Shown: positions 1-7,468, counted from the first letter of the stretch. The stretch: 12,092 bases of DNA from FW021-bin31 sp964467635 (GCA_964467635.1 CAYXRN010000100.1:1-12092), one strand, 5' to 3'. Numbers and translations: made by a program. Notes: generated by a model from the letters alone, not told the origin.

Positions 1-199
1 AGTCTACGACCCCCGAAGCCCAACCCCACGCCTCTGGCGTGGGTGGGTAGTTCACTTTTTCTTCTTCACTTAGCCCGTTGTCATCCCGCGGTAAGGCCGT
101 ATTTGCTATGCCCTCTTCCCCCTCAGCGAATCCTTTCATGGTATAAATTGGTGTCTGTTGGTTTTATTCATTGATTAGAGTGCTTGAAGCAGGGAAAGG
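1..199. other. Left-edge stretch without an assignable gene
   Basis: No recognisable protein or RNA gene is seen here. The stretch holds the perfect hairpin at 25-43 and lies downstream of the minus-strand PLP enzyme. On the minus strand an ATG at 139-137 opens a frame that runs off the left edge (46 codons, starting MKGFAEGEEG and acid-rich). On the plus strand another frame is open from base 1 to 174. Neither has a known motif, so neither is called a gene. No intrinsic terminator for the minus-strand gene is evident. Confidence 0.5.
25..43. repeat. Perfect 8-bp GC-rich hairpin near left edge
   Basis: CCCACGCC at 25-32 and GGCGTGGG at 36-43 are exact reverse complements around a TCT loop. 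A T-run at 56-60 lies 12 bases downstream on the plus strand, too far for a classic intrinsic terminator. It could be a terminator of a plus-strand gene ending left of the window, a REP-like palindrome, or a terminal hairpin of an IS200/IS605-type element. The pairing is seen directly; the role is not resolved. Confidence 0.6.
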
Positions 200-1114
200 T
201 TACAGGGTGGAAATATTCCCCTGCAGTCCACCGGTATGAATAATCAGCAACTTACTGCCTGATGGAAAATAACATGCGTCAACTAATTTTTTAATACCGA
301 AAACCATCTTGGCGGTATAGATGAAGTCCAGCTCAATGCTACATTCCTGCTGAAAGGCCGTCATAAAGTCGTCCAATGTTTTGGTGCGTTTCGCAAAGCC
401 ACCGAAATGGTCATCCGCCCGCATTTGCCAGCGGGCGTGGACGGGCTGATGACGTAATTTCTCCTTGATAAAAGCGCGTTGTTCATCCGCTTTTTTTAAG
501 GCGCAAAAACCAATAACTTCCTGTTCGGGCCGCGTGGAGGCAATCAGCCCTGTAAGCGTGGTACCGGTCCCAACAGGGCAACAGATATGCGTAAAGTCCG
601 ACTGGGGACAAAGCTGTAAAATTTCACCTGCTCCTTTAATGCCGTAATCATTTTTACCCCCTTCAGGAATGAGAAAAGCCTGCGGATATTTATTTTGCAG
701 TTCCTGCATAAAAGCGTTGTCATCTTTATGCCGATAAGCTGCTCTTCCCATAAAATGCAGGCGCATACCATTCTTTACGGCCCGGGATAGTGTCGGGTTT
801 CCGTTTTGTGTAATGTCCCCGCGGATAATGCCGATACTGTTCAGCTTAAAAAGCCGGGCTGCGGCAGCGGTAGCCGCAATGTGGTTGGAGTGGGCGCCAC
901 CAAAGGTAAGTACGGTATCCTTTTGTTGCCGGAGTGCTGCCTCAAAATTGTATTTTAGTTTAAACCATTTGTTGCCGGATACTTCCGGGTGAAGCAGGTC
1001 CAACCTAAGCATGACCGCCGTGATTTTGGCAGCAGACAGCCATGTTGCTTTCAAAGATTGTCCTATTGTATTGCGTTTATCCGGTATAAACACCTTGGCG
1101 TTCTTTTTGTACAT
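200..1114 (-). CDS. PLP-dependent ACC deaminase / D-cysteine desulfhydrase family protein
   Basis: A fold-type II PLP enzyme of about 304 residues, close to the usual family length. The PLP lysine is K49 in SGNKWFKL, followed by FGGAHSNH (72-79), a glycine-rich phosphate loop VGTGTTLTG (181-189) and a C-terminal HTGGLQG (293-299). Family members deaminate 1-aminocyclopropane-1-carboxylate or split D-cysteine into pyruvate, ammonia and sulfide. Bacteroidota members are often annotated as ACC deaminase without proof, and desulfhydrase activity is at least as likely. The frame stays open upstream to a GTG at 1162, but ATG at 1114 gives an N-terminus of about normal length before the conserved LRLDLLHP segment. 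No Shine-Dalgarno is seen. A promoter lies at 1258-1290. The gene is alone on its strand here and divergent from the nucleotidyltransferase. Family is sure; substrate is not. Confidence 0.9.
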   Translation of the reverse strand: MYKKNAKVFIPDKRNTIGQSLKATWLSAAKITAVMLRLDLLHPEVSGNKWFKLKYNFEAALRQQKDTVLTFGGAHSNHIAATAAAARLFKLNSIGIIRGDITQNGNPTLSRAVKNGMRLHFMGRAAYRHKDDNAFMQELQNKYPQAFLIPEGGKNDYGIKGAGEILQLCPQSDFTHICCPVGTGTTLTGLIASTRPEQEVIGFCALKKADEQRAFIKEKLRHQPVHARWQMRADDHFGGFAKRTKTLDDFMTAFQQECSIELDFIYTAKMVFGIKKLVDACYFPSGSKLLIIHTGGLQGNISTL

Positions 1115-1257
1115 CAGTTGAAAAACGGAGAGCCAGAAAACTAAAAAGCTTTGGCGCCGCACTTCCAGGTGATTTGCTTGGCATCTCCGAAAAAGTTCGA
1201 AGTTGCATATATCGCTTAGTACACGGATATTCGCCTGCTTTTAGGCCTGGTACGTTG

Positions 1258-1290
1258 CTAAAGTACCTATTCTGTTTAAGAATGCAAAAA
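1258..1290 (-). promoter_or_regulatory. Bacteroidota-type promoter of the PLP enzyme gene
   Basis: Read on the minus strand, TTTTTG (1290-1285) is followed after 19 bases by TACTTTAG (1265-1258). This fits the phylum's -33 TTTG / -7 TAnnTTTG pattern and spacing with one mismatch in the -7 box. An inverted repeat GGTAC(N9)GTACC at 1249-1267 covers the -7 box and the likely start site, so it might act as an operator. The leader to ATG 1114 would be about 135 bases. Confidence 0.5.
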
Positions 1291-1410
1291 CGACTAGCCT
1301 GACAATCCGGTTGTCATCTGCGCTATCGATTGCACAGGTGGAAATAATGTGAAATAGAGCTGTTTTCAGCAAAAGTTTTCAATATTATACATGGTATTTG
1401 ATAATTTTCG

Positions 1411-1418
1411 TAAGTTTG
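1411..1418 (+). promoter_or_regulatory. -7 box TAAGTTTG
   Basis: An exact TAnnTTTG match on the plus strand, about 290 bases before the nucleotidyltransferase start. No -33 TTG is seen 19-21 bases upstream. If active, its transcript would contain the foldable 1424-1630 stretch, as a long leader or as a separate small RNA. A closer match ahead of the gene was not found; TAATTTTA at 1656-1663 is a weaker alternative. Confidence 0.4.
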
Positions 1419-1423
1419 TCGTA

Positions 1424-1630
1424 AGTTCTTTGAGATGGTAGCACGGTTGGTTCGGGAGACCTTCCGGAATGTAAAACCATAAAAATAAACCCCCTTTAGG
1501 TTGGGGTAGCAAACCTTAGCTCATCAGAAATACCGGTGTGGGTATAGGATGTACGCGCACTTAAAACAGAAACGGGATGAGGCGGTACCATTAGGTAAGT
1601 CCGTGCCTCCCGAGGCAATCCATCTTTAAT
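1424..1630 (+). ncRNA. Candidate structured RNA or long leader
   Basis: By eye this stretch folds into one nested, pseudoknot-free multibranch. The outer stem is GAGATGG 1432-1438 with CCATCTT 1620-1626. Next is GCACGG 1441-1446 with CCGTGC 1601-1606. Inside are a hairpin TTCGGGA 1451-1457 / TCCGGAA 1463-1469 (one mismatch), ACCCC 1489-1493 / GGGGT 1503-1507, and an arm CTCATC 1520-1525 / GATGAG 1576-1581 enclosing GTGTG 1536-1540 / CGCAC 1556-1560. A -7 box lies just upstream. I do not recognise RNase P, tmRNA, SRP, TPP, cobalamin or lysine consensus segments. Stems of this size also occur by chance in 200 bases. Confidence 0.3.
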
Positions 1631-1706
1631 GGTAGGAAGTTCACTAATTAATGGCTAATTTTACCCGGAATTATTAGCGAACGAACGATTAAACAATCTT
1701 TTAATT

Positions 1707-2615
1707 ATGCACAAACCGACACTTTTAATCTTAGCGGCCGGAATGGGAAGCCGCTATGGGGGAATCAAGCAAATGGATAATTTTGGTCCCAATGGCGAAA
1801 CGATTATTGATTATTCTATTTTCGATGCAATTGCCTCGGGATTCGGAAAAATAGTTTTTATCATACGAAGGGAATTTTCTGAAGAGTTTGAAAGGATATT
1901 TAATGAAAAGCTGAAAGGTACCGGAGTAGAAATCGTATATGTTTATCAGGAACTGGATAGCTTCCTGGGAGATAATAAGTTGCCGAAAGACAGAACAAAG
2001 CCCTGGGGGACCGCCCATGCTGTTTTATGTGCGAAAGACGAAATTGAAGGCCCTTTTGCTATCATCAATGCGGATGACTTTTATGGCAAGGAACCGTTTG
2101 AACTAATGAAAACATTTCTCACTTCGGAGTGCGATAAAAATCGCGCCGCTGTGATGGGATATGAAATCAATAAAACCTTATCCAAGCACGGCTCCGTCTC
2201 CAGAGGTGTATGTACAGTAGATGAGCTTGGCAACCTCGATACCATTACCGAGCGTACTAAAGTGTCTATTACCGATGGCGACATTGTGTATGTCGATGAC
2301 CAGGGCGAACAACACGTGATCTCCGGGAGCACGCCCGTATCGATGAACTTCTGGGGATTTGATTCGGCTATTTTTGGGTTGATTGAAAAAATGTTCGAGC
2401 GTTTTCTGCAGGATAACCTGAATAAACCCAAGGCTGAATTTTTGATTCCTTCGGTGGCGGATTATTACATCGCCAACAAAATGGGAACGGTAAAGGTCAT
2501 TCCTACTTCTGAGCAGTGGTTCGGTGTAACCTACCAGGAAGATGCGCCGATGGTTAAGGAAAGCCTAAAACAACTTATTGATCAAGGTACCTATCCCGGC
2601 TCACTATGGACTTAA
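1707..2615 (+). CDS. Sugar-phosphate nucleotidyltransferase (NTP_transferase family)
   Basis: A 302-residue cytoplasmic protein of the sugar-1-phosphate nucleotidyltransferase superfamily, which joins a sugar-1-phosphate to an NTP with release of pyrophosphate. The N-terminal nucleotide-binding loop is LAAGMGSRYGG (9-19) with lysine K21 in IKQM. The metal-binding acidic motif is NADDFYG (121-127), and VSMNFWGF (211-218) is a sugar-site-like segment. It is longer than MurU-type uridylyltransferases (about 220-240 residues). The start is ATG 1707 with no Shine-Dalgarno, and the next ORF starts inside its 3' end. The partner is a sugar kinase, so the pair probably activates a free hexose or amino sugar; UTP is the likeliest donor. 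Neither sugar nor nucleotide can be read from the sequence. Confidence 0.88.
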   Translation: MHKPTLLILAAGMGSRYGGIKQMDNFGPNGETIIDYSIFDAIASGFGKIVFIIRREFSEEFERIFNEKLKGTGVEIVYVYQELDSFLGDNKLPKDRTKPWGTAHAVLCAKDEIEGPFAIINADDFYGKEPFELMKTFLTSECDKNRAAVMGYEINKTLSKHGSVSRGVCTVDELGNLDTITERTKVSITDGDIVYVDDQGEQHVISGSTPVSMNFWGFDSAIFGLIEKMFERFLQDNLNKPKAEFLIPSVADYYIANKMGTVKVIPTSEQWFGVTYQEDAPMVKESLKQLIDQGTYPGSLWT

Positions 2616-3685
2616 TGATTCATCCCCGTATTCTGGAAGGCTTTGGTTTGAACCATGATACTTATAGCGTTACCAGATATGGATCGGGGCTTATTAACCA
2701 TACCTTTAGGTTACATAATAAGGCTGGAAATGGCCGCAGGGACCTCATTCTCCAAAGAATCAATACACAGGTATTTAAAGACCCATATCGCATTACCCGG
2801 AATCACCGCAAGGCAGCGGATTACCTGAGTGAAAATTTTCCTGATTATTTTTTCCTCGCGCCGGTTCCGACGGCCAACGGGGAAGATCTTTTGGAATGGA
2901 ATGATGAATACTGGCGGATGTTGCCTTTCGTAGATCATACCATATCCATCAATGAGGCGGACAGCCCGAAGCAAGCTTATGAAGCGGCCAAACAATTTGG
3001 CCGGCTGGCCAGAAAACTCTCTGGTATTGAGCTCGATTCTTTACTACCCACTATTCCCAACTTTCATAACCTTACTTTGCGTTACGCCAATTTTCAGGGG
3101 GCGATATCTGACGCCAGCCCGGAGCGGAAGGAAGAGGCAGAAGCCTTGATTGACTCTTTTCAGGGATATTCCCAAATTGCTGTAACCTATGAAACCTTAA
3201 AAACGGATTCCGGTTTCAGAGACCGGCTGATGCATCATGATACCAAGATCAACAATGTGCTGCTGGACGACAAAACCTATGAAGGAGTTTGCGTAATCGA
3301 CCTGGATACGCTGATGCCAGGCAAGATTATCTCCGATCTCGGAGATATGATTCGGACCTATGTTAGCCCGGTGTCTGAAGAAGAAGTGGATTTTGACAAG
3401 ATTGTTATTCGCGATGACTATTACGATGCCTTAATGAAGGGCTATTTGTCTGAAGTAGGAAAAGACCTGACCCCGACTGAAAAAGAAGTGCTTTTCTATT
3501 CCGGCCAGTTTATGATCTATATGCAGGGCATCCGGTTTTTGGCCGATTACCTCAATGGGGATGTTTATTATACCGCCAAATATCCGAAACACAATTTTAA
3601 CAGGGCCAAAAATCAACTTACCCTCTTGGAGGCATTGAATAAAAAAGAAAAGGATTTACGGCATATAATCGCAAGGCATCTATAA
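2606..3685 (+). CDS. APH-fold sugar 1-kinase, NahK-like
   Basis: A 359-residue kinase of the aminoglycoside phosphotransferase fold, resembling N-acetylhexosamine 1-kinases. It has a glycine-rich nucleotide loop YGSGLINHTF (25-34), a catalytic HxDxxxxN loop (H210, D212, N217) and a metal-binding DLD (232-234). The YYTAKYPKHNFNRAKNQ stretch (321-337) is typical of the Bacteroidota NahK-like branch. ATG 2606 lies within the upstream gene; an in-frame ATG at 2615 overlaps the stop as TAATG and gives a protein three residues shorter. That arrangement is typical of translational coupling and may be the true start. NahK phosphorylates GlcNAc/GalNAc at C1; AmgK, a relative, acts on MurNAc in peptidoglycan recycling. 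Many homologues are misnamed as aminoglycoside phosphotransferase or mucin-desulfating sulfatase; resistance is unlikely given the partner. Confidence 0.87.
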   Translation: MDLMIHPRILEGFGLNHDTYSVTRYGSGLINHTFRLHNKAGNGRRDLILQRINTQVFKDPYRITRNHRKAADYLSENFPDYFFLAPVPTANGEDLLEWNDEYWRMLPFVDHTISINEADSPKQAYEAAKQFGRLARKLSGIELDSLLPTIPNFHNLTLRYANFQGAISDASPERKEEAEALIDSFQGYSQIAVTYETLKTDSGFRDRLMHHDTKINNVLLDDKTYEGVCVIDLDTLMPGKIISDLGDMIRTYVSPVSEEEVDFDKIVIRDDYYDALMKGYLSEVGKDLTPTEKEVLFYSGQFMIYMQGIRFLADYLNGDVYYTAKYPKHNFNRAKNQLTLLEALNKKEKDLRHIIARHL

Positions 3686-3762
3686 GATAGTGTTTCGGGT
3701 ACAGTTTTTGCCCTATCGTTAGGCAACCCTCAGGACCGAATATAAACTATAAAAGATAAAGG

Positions 3763-4722
3763 ATGAAAACCGCTCTGCTTTCCTTATGTATAGCCCTGTT
3801 TTTGTACCTGCCTACTTACGCCCAGCCTCCTGTTGACTCCCTGCAATTGATGAAGGATGTAAAGGTGCTTTCTTCAGACAAAATGATGGGGCGAAAGGTC
3901 GGTACACGCGGCAGCCGCAAGGCCCAGTTTTATATTAAAAAGCGCTTTGAACAACTGGGGTTGAAGAAATTGTTCAATACGTATGAACAGCCGTTTTTCT
4001 TTGAAAATAAAAAAGGGCAAAAGATTATGGGAACCAACCTGATGGGTTCCCTAAAGGGCGATACGGATACCTGGATTATTATTTCCGCACATTATGATCA
4101 CCTCGGTGTGGGCGAAGCTGTAAACGGCGATTCCATTTATAACGGAGCGGATGACAATGCTTCTGGCATCGCGGGATTACTCGCTGTGGCAAAATATTTC
4201 AAAGATCATCCGCCAAGGCACAATTTGCTTTTTGTAGCTTTTGATGCGGAAGAAGAAGGACTTCAGGGGGCCAATTCGTTTGTCAGCCACGCCAAAGGAC
4301 TGCTTGGTAAAATAAAACTGGATATCAATATGGACATGATCAGCCACAGCCGAAGCAATGAACTCTATGCCTGCGGTACATACCAGTTTCCTCAACTGAA
4401 ACCTTATTTAGAAAGCGCGGGGAAAAAAAGTAAGATTGATCTGAAGTTCGGCCATGACGGCCAAAATCCTGGAGAAGCCAATTGGGTGAATCAAAGTGAT
4501 CAAGCGGCTTTTTACGCTGCAGGGATTCCTTTTATTTATTTTGGCGTAGAAGACCATCCTGATTACCACACAGTGAGCGACGCTTTTAAAACGATTACTC
4601 CTTCTTTCTTCTACCATGCCGTACAAACAATCATCGGGGCGGTGGAAAATTTAGATCAGTATCTCGGGGTCCAGCTAAAGATTCCGCCTAGAGATAAGTG
4701 GATTATGCAGGAAGAAAAATAA
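3763..4722 (+). CDS. Exported M28 family zinc metallopeptidase
   Basis: A 319-residue protein starting with a signal peptide (about 1-20, ending TYAQ), so it acts in the periplasm or outside. The co-catalytic zinc set of M28 aminopeptidases is complete: H110 in SAHYDH, D130 in GADDNASG, the catalytic/ligand pair E163-E164 in DAEEEGLQG, D191 in NMDM and H269 in DYHTVSD. M28 enzymes remove N-terminal amino acids from peptides; some relatives process other amides, so the substrate is open. The start ATG 3763 is preceded directly by AAAGG, too close for a normal Shine-Dalgarno. It lies 77 bases after the kinase and 12 bases before the SMP-30 gene. Cotranscription with the latter is likely, with the former possible. 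Confidence 0.92.
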   Translation: MKTALLSLCIALFLYLPTYAQPPVDSLQLMKDVKVLSSDKMMGRKVGTRGSRKAQFYIKKRFEQLGLKKLFNTYEQPFFFENKKGQKIMGTNLMGSLKGDTDTWIIISAHYDHLGVGEAVNGDSIYNGADDNASGIAGLLAVAKYFKDHPPRHNLLFVAFDAEEEGLQGANSFVSHAKGLLGKIKLDINMDMISHSRSNELYACGTYQFPQLKPYLESAGKKSKIDLKFGHDGQNPGEANWVNQSDQAAFYAAGIPFIYFGVEDHPDYHTVSDAFKTITPSFFYHAVQTIIGAVENLDQYLGVQLKIPPRDKWIMQEEK

Positions 4723-4734
4723 AAAAACACCATT

Positions 4735-5652
4735 ATGCGTATAAATTGGAGATCCGGTTCTTTATGCTTTGTTGCCGTCCTTCTTTTATCATCTGTTTTA
4801 ATTACAACGGCCAGTGCGTTTTCTACCGATACCCTTGTACACGGCATCCCGGTCCAAATCGCGGACACCTTCAGCTTTACGGAAGGGCCGGCGGTGGACG
4901 CTGCTGGAAATGTTTATTTCACCGACCAGCCGAACAACCGCATATTAAAGTATGACCTGTCGGGAAAATTGACTGTTTTTCTCCAGCCGGCCGGAAGAGC
5001 CAATGGCATGTATTTCGACCGGGAAGATAATCTGCTCGCTTGTGCAGATGAAAAAGGAGCGCTCTGGTGCATAAGCCCCGAAAAACGTATAAGCATACGC
5101 GTTAAAGATTTTTATGGCGCCAGGTTAAACGGCCCCAATGACCTTTGGATCGCTCCTGACGGAGGTATGTATATTACTGACCCGTATTATCAAAGAAAAT
5201 ACTGGACCCGGACGGCTCCCGATCCTGCCATAAGAGGACAGTATGTTTATTACCTGCCTAAAGGAGACAGCATACTGAGAATTGCAGACAGTACATTGGT
5301 TCAGCCTAATGGCATTATCGGAACTCCGGACGGGAAATACCTTTATGTAGCAGATATTAAAGCAGGCAAAACCTACAAGTATGACATCGCTGCCGATGGT
5401 TCGTTGTACAATAAAACCTTATTTGCCGAACAGGGGTCAGATGGCATGACGATAGATGAGAAAGGAAATATCTACCTGACGGGTAAAGGCGTAACTATTT
5501 ACAACGCCCAAGGACGGAGGACGGGACATATCGCTATTCCTGAGCCCTGGACCGCGAACGTCTGCTTCTATGGAGAAAAGAGAAATTATTTATTTGTTAC
5601 TGCTTCTGAAGCTGTATACCTGGTGAAGATGTCTGTAAGTGGTGTGCCGTAA
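4735..5652 (+). CDS. Exported SMP-30/gluconolactonase-like beta-propeller protein
   Basis: A 305-residue protein with a hydrophobic signal peptide (about 1-28, cleavage near ASA-FS) followed by a six-bladed propeller of the SMP-30/gluconolactonase/LRE family. The divalent-metal residues can be placed: E50 in FTEGPA, N132/N135 in LNGPND, N192 in QPNGI and D236 in GSDGM. Each propeller blade shows DxxGNxYFTD-like turns. Family enzymes open sugar lactones; export points to periplasmic aldonolactones or another ester. The segment YWTRTAPDPAIRGQYVYYL (156-174) is common in gluconolactonase annotations. It begins 12 bases after the M28 gene, so one mRNA is likely. Function beyond lactonase/hydrolase class is inferred. 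Confidence 0.87.
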   Translation: MRINWRSGSLCFVAVLLLSSVLITTASAFSTDTLVHGIPVQIADTFSFTEGPAVDAAGNVYFTDQPNNRILKYDLSGKLTVFLQPAGRANGMYFDREDNLLACADEKGALWCISPEKRISIRVKDFYGARLNGPNDLWIAPDGGMYITDPYYQRKYWTRTAPDPAIRGQYVYYLPKGDSILRIADSTLVQPNGIIGTPDGKYLYVADIKAGKTYKYDIAADGSLYNKTLFAEQGSDGMTIDEKGNIYLTGKGVTIYNAQGRRTGHIAIPEPWTANVCFYGEKRNYLFVTASEAVYLVKMSVSGVP

Positions 5653-5944
5653 GCGGCCGGGCTGCGAAGGTGGCAGACCGCGCTAAGGAGAACGGCCATT
5701 CGTTTTAGTCTGGTTTACGTCTACACCTTATCAGCATCGCCAACAGCGTTTGACCGGAAAACCCGGTTGATCAATTAAAAGTTATTTACTGTTATCGCTT
5801 TGTCGATAATTTTTAGATCACCTTGTTACCCGGTCCAAAAACGACGGCAGTTCACTAAAAAGGTAAGTGTTAAAGGAGTCGCTTACATCCCGGAGGCAAA
5901 AGGCGGACGGGTTTTACACTCCGGCCTATAAACAAAGAGTTCTC
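5653..5944. other. Spacer between the SMP-30 gene and dacB
   Basis: There is no gene in these 292 bases. It holds a weak hairpin ACCGG(aaaac)CCGGT around 5752-5766 and the terminator candidate at 5792-5814. The dacB frame stays open upstream to GTG 5867, but that extension would bury the signal peptide, so it is treated as non-coding. No exact TAnnTTTG box is visible; TATCGCTTTG at 5793-5802 has two extra spacer bases and overlaps the hairpin. Confidence 0.5.
5792..5814 (+). terminator. Weak intrinsic terminator after the SMP-30 gene
   Basis: TTATCG (5792-5797) and CGATAA (5804-5809) pair around CTTTGT and are followed at once by TTTTT (5810-5814). The 6-bp stem is AT-rich, so termination would be partial at best. 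It lies about 140 bases past the SMP-30 stop and before dacB. Confidence 0.4.
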
Positions 5945-7243
5945 ATGCGTTGTCTGATCCTTATTTTCCTGCTGCTTTTGGGATACTTCCACCTCGTCGC
6001 GCAGCAAAAGGAAGCGGAAAAATATTTGATACAAAATAATCAACTAAAAAATTCGTTTATCGGGATTAGTATTTATAATCCTGAAACAGGAAAAGTATTG
6101 TACGGGCATAATGCTTTTCGGTATTTTACGCCCGCAAGCAATACCAAGCTTTATTCTTTTTATGCGGCATTAAAGTACCTGGGGGATTCAACCACCGGAA
6201 TTCAATATCAGGTGTCTCAAGATACCCTCTATGTACGGGGAACGGGAGATCCTACATTCTTGCATCCTGATTTTGACGTTCAGCCGGTTTATGACTTCCT
6301 GAAAGCCAGTTCGCTGCCGATTGCCCTCGTAGCAGCTAAAGATGAGAACAAAATATTTGGTCCGGGATGGGCCTGGGATGATTATAACGGAGAATACCAG
6401 CCCGAGCGAAGTACTTTTCCGATTTATGGCAATGTGGCCTGGTTTTCTTTGCATAACGGCTTGTTGCATGTCATGCCGTCGTACTTCTCCACCCAGGAAA
6501 AGCTGGTTTTTGATGATAAGATTCCTGCCTATGGATTTAAGGTAAAAAGGGAAAGGTTGCACAATTTGTTCCACTATAATATTGCGGGGCCGGCTGTCAG
6601 TAAGGTTCAGCAGGTGCCCTTTATTACTTTTGACAACAACATCCTGATCTCTCTTCTTCAGGATACCTTGCATAAAAAAGTATACCGTTCTTCCGCTTCA
6701 TTGCCCGAAGCCGGGTGGAAGCAGATCGGAAATGCGCCGCTGGACAGCATGCTAAAAAACATGATGCACCGCAGTGATAATTTTTATGCGGAACAAACCG
6801 ACGCGATGGTGTCCATGCAGCTGTTCGGTGAGATCAACACGGAAAAATTAATTGATCATTTATTAGACCACGATTTAAAAGACCTCCCCAATAAGCCGGT
6901 CTGGGTGGATGGCTCGGGTCTTTCCCGGTACAATCTTTTTTCTCCGGCCGATATGGTCACCTTATTGACGTTGCTTTACCGTACTTTTCCACGCGACAGA
7001 ATATTTGATATGCTGCCTTCCGGGGGAGAAGGCACCCTCAAACACTTTTATCATCACATGGAGGGGAAGATCTTTGCAAAGACCGGTTCGTTGAGCAATA
7101 ATGTGACTCTTAGCGGTTATCTTATTACTGCGAAAGGGCACACCTTGATTTTTAGTATGATGATTAACCACTGCGTCAGTCCGCTGAATGTGGGGCGGCA
7201 TGCGATGGAAGATTTTTTACGGGCGGTGTATGAAAAGTACTGA
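5945..7243 (+). CDS. dacB: D-alanyl-D-alanine carboxypeptidase/endopeptidase, PBP4 type (S13)
   Basis: A 432-residue class C penicillin-binding protein of peptidase family S13, which removes the terminal D-Ala from peptidoglycan stems and can cut D-Ala-mDAP cross-links in the periplasm. All three active-site motifs are present: SNTK (65-68, nucleophile S65, base K68), SDN (277-279) and KTG (379-381). RGTGDPTF (98-105) and DGSGLSRYN (322-330) are typical PBP4 segments. The start chosen is ATG 5945, because it opens directly on a signal peptide (1-20, ending LVAQ); an upstream GTG at 5867 would put 26 polar residues before it. It is monocistronic as far as seen, with 292 bases upstream and 332 downstream to asd. 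Low-molecular-weight PBPs are beta-lactam targets but rarely essential. Confidence 0.93.
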   Translation: MRCLILIFLLLLGYFHLVAQQKEAEKYLIQNNQLKNSFIGISIYNPETGKVLYGHNAFRYFTPASNTKLYSFYAALKYLGDSTTGIQYQVSQDTLYVRGTGDPTFLHPDFDVQPVYDFLKASSLPIALVAAKDENKIFGPGWAWDDYNGEYQPERSTFPIYGNVAWFSLHNGLLHVMPSYFSTQEKLVFDDKIPAYGFKVKRERLHNLFHYNIAGPAVSKVQQVPFITFDNNILISLLQDTLHKKVYRSSASLPEAGWKQIGNAPLDSMLKNMMHRSDNFYAEQTDAMVSMQLFGEINTEKLIDHLLDHDLKDLPNKPVWVDGSGLSRYNLFSPADMVTLLTLLYRTFPRDRIFDMLPSGGEGTLKHFYHHMEGKIFAKTGSLSNNVTLSGYLITAKGHTLIFSMMINHCVSPLNVGRHAMEDFLRAVYEKY

Positions 7244-7468
7244 ACTGCCACATGTATTCTTACTTCTCTTCGCCAAGTTGTGAGGAATAAGGCAGGGGAA
7301 AGGAAGGACGACAATTGCGGCGCATTAGGGTAACACGGAGAACCTGTACGCCAGGTAGGGGAACTCGTGGGCCCGCCTCTGATCTTGGAACGCTCGGCCG
7401 AAATAAGAAATTCGCTCTGAATTGCTGAAAAACAGGATCTGGAATTCATTTCTTATCAATTTATGCTG
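7244..7468. other. Spacer after dacB, purine-rich, no gene recognised
   Basis: The whole gap to asd is 332 bases; the last part is its promoter and leader. Here ACCTG(tacgc)CAGGT at 7342-7356 forms a small hairpin. A plus frame from 7334 has about 26 sense codons, a TGA, then about 16 more to a TAA, with fairly protein-like content (ELVGPPLILERSAEIRNS before the stop). It has no start and no recognised domain; it might be a gene remnant. No terminator for dacB is visible. Confidence 0.4.

Larger units (their letters stand above)
1115..1706. other. Divergent spacer of 592 bases
   Basis: This spacer separates the minus-strand PLP enzyme from the plus-strand nucleotidyltransferase. It holds a minus-strand promoter (1258-1290), a small hairpin TGACAA-TCCGG-TTGTCA at 1300-1316, a plus-strand -7 box (1411-1418) and a foldable stretch (about 1424-1630). 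One plus frame has about 40 sense codons (1508-1626), but no start or recognisable domain, so I do not call a gene. It is much longer than the other spacers in the window. Confidence 0.6.

Noticed and set aside
1508..1626. Short plus-strand open frame of about 40 codons in the divergent spacer
   Set aside because: No start codon with supporting signal, stops close by on both sides, and no recognisable domain; base pairing explains the stretch at least as well.
2606..3685. Aminoglycoside resistance gene
   Set aside because: The fold is APH-like, but the glycine-loop and C-terminal segments match NahK-type sugar kinases and the partner is a nucleotidyltransferase.
5867..5944. GTG-started N-terminal extension of dacB
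   Set aside because: It would place 26 polar residues before an evident signal peptide; ATG 5945 fits the family better.
6188..6673. Minus-strand ORF of 161 codons inside dacB
   Set aside because: Antisense to a motif-complete S13 gene; the product has low-quality composition and no promoter or RBS.
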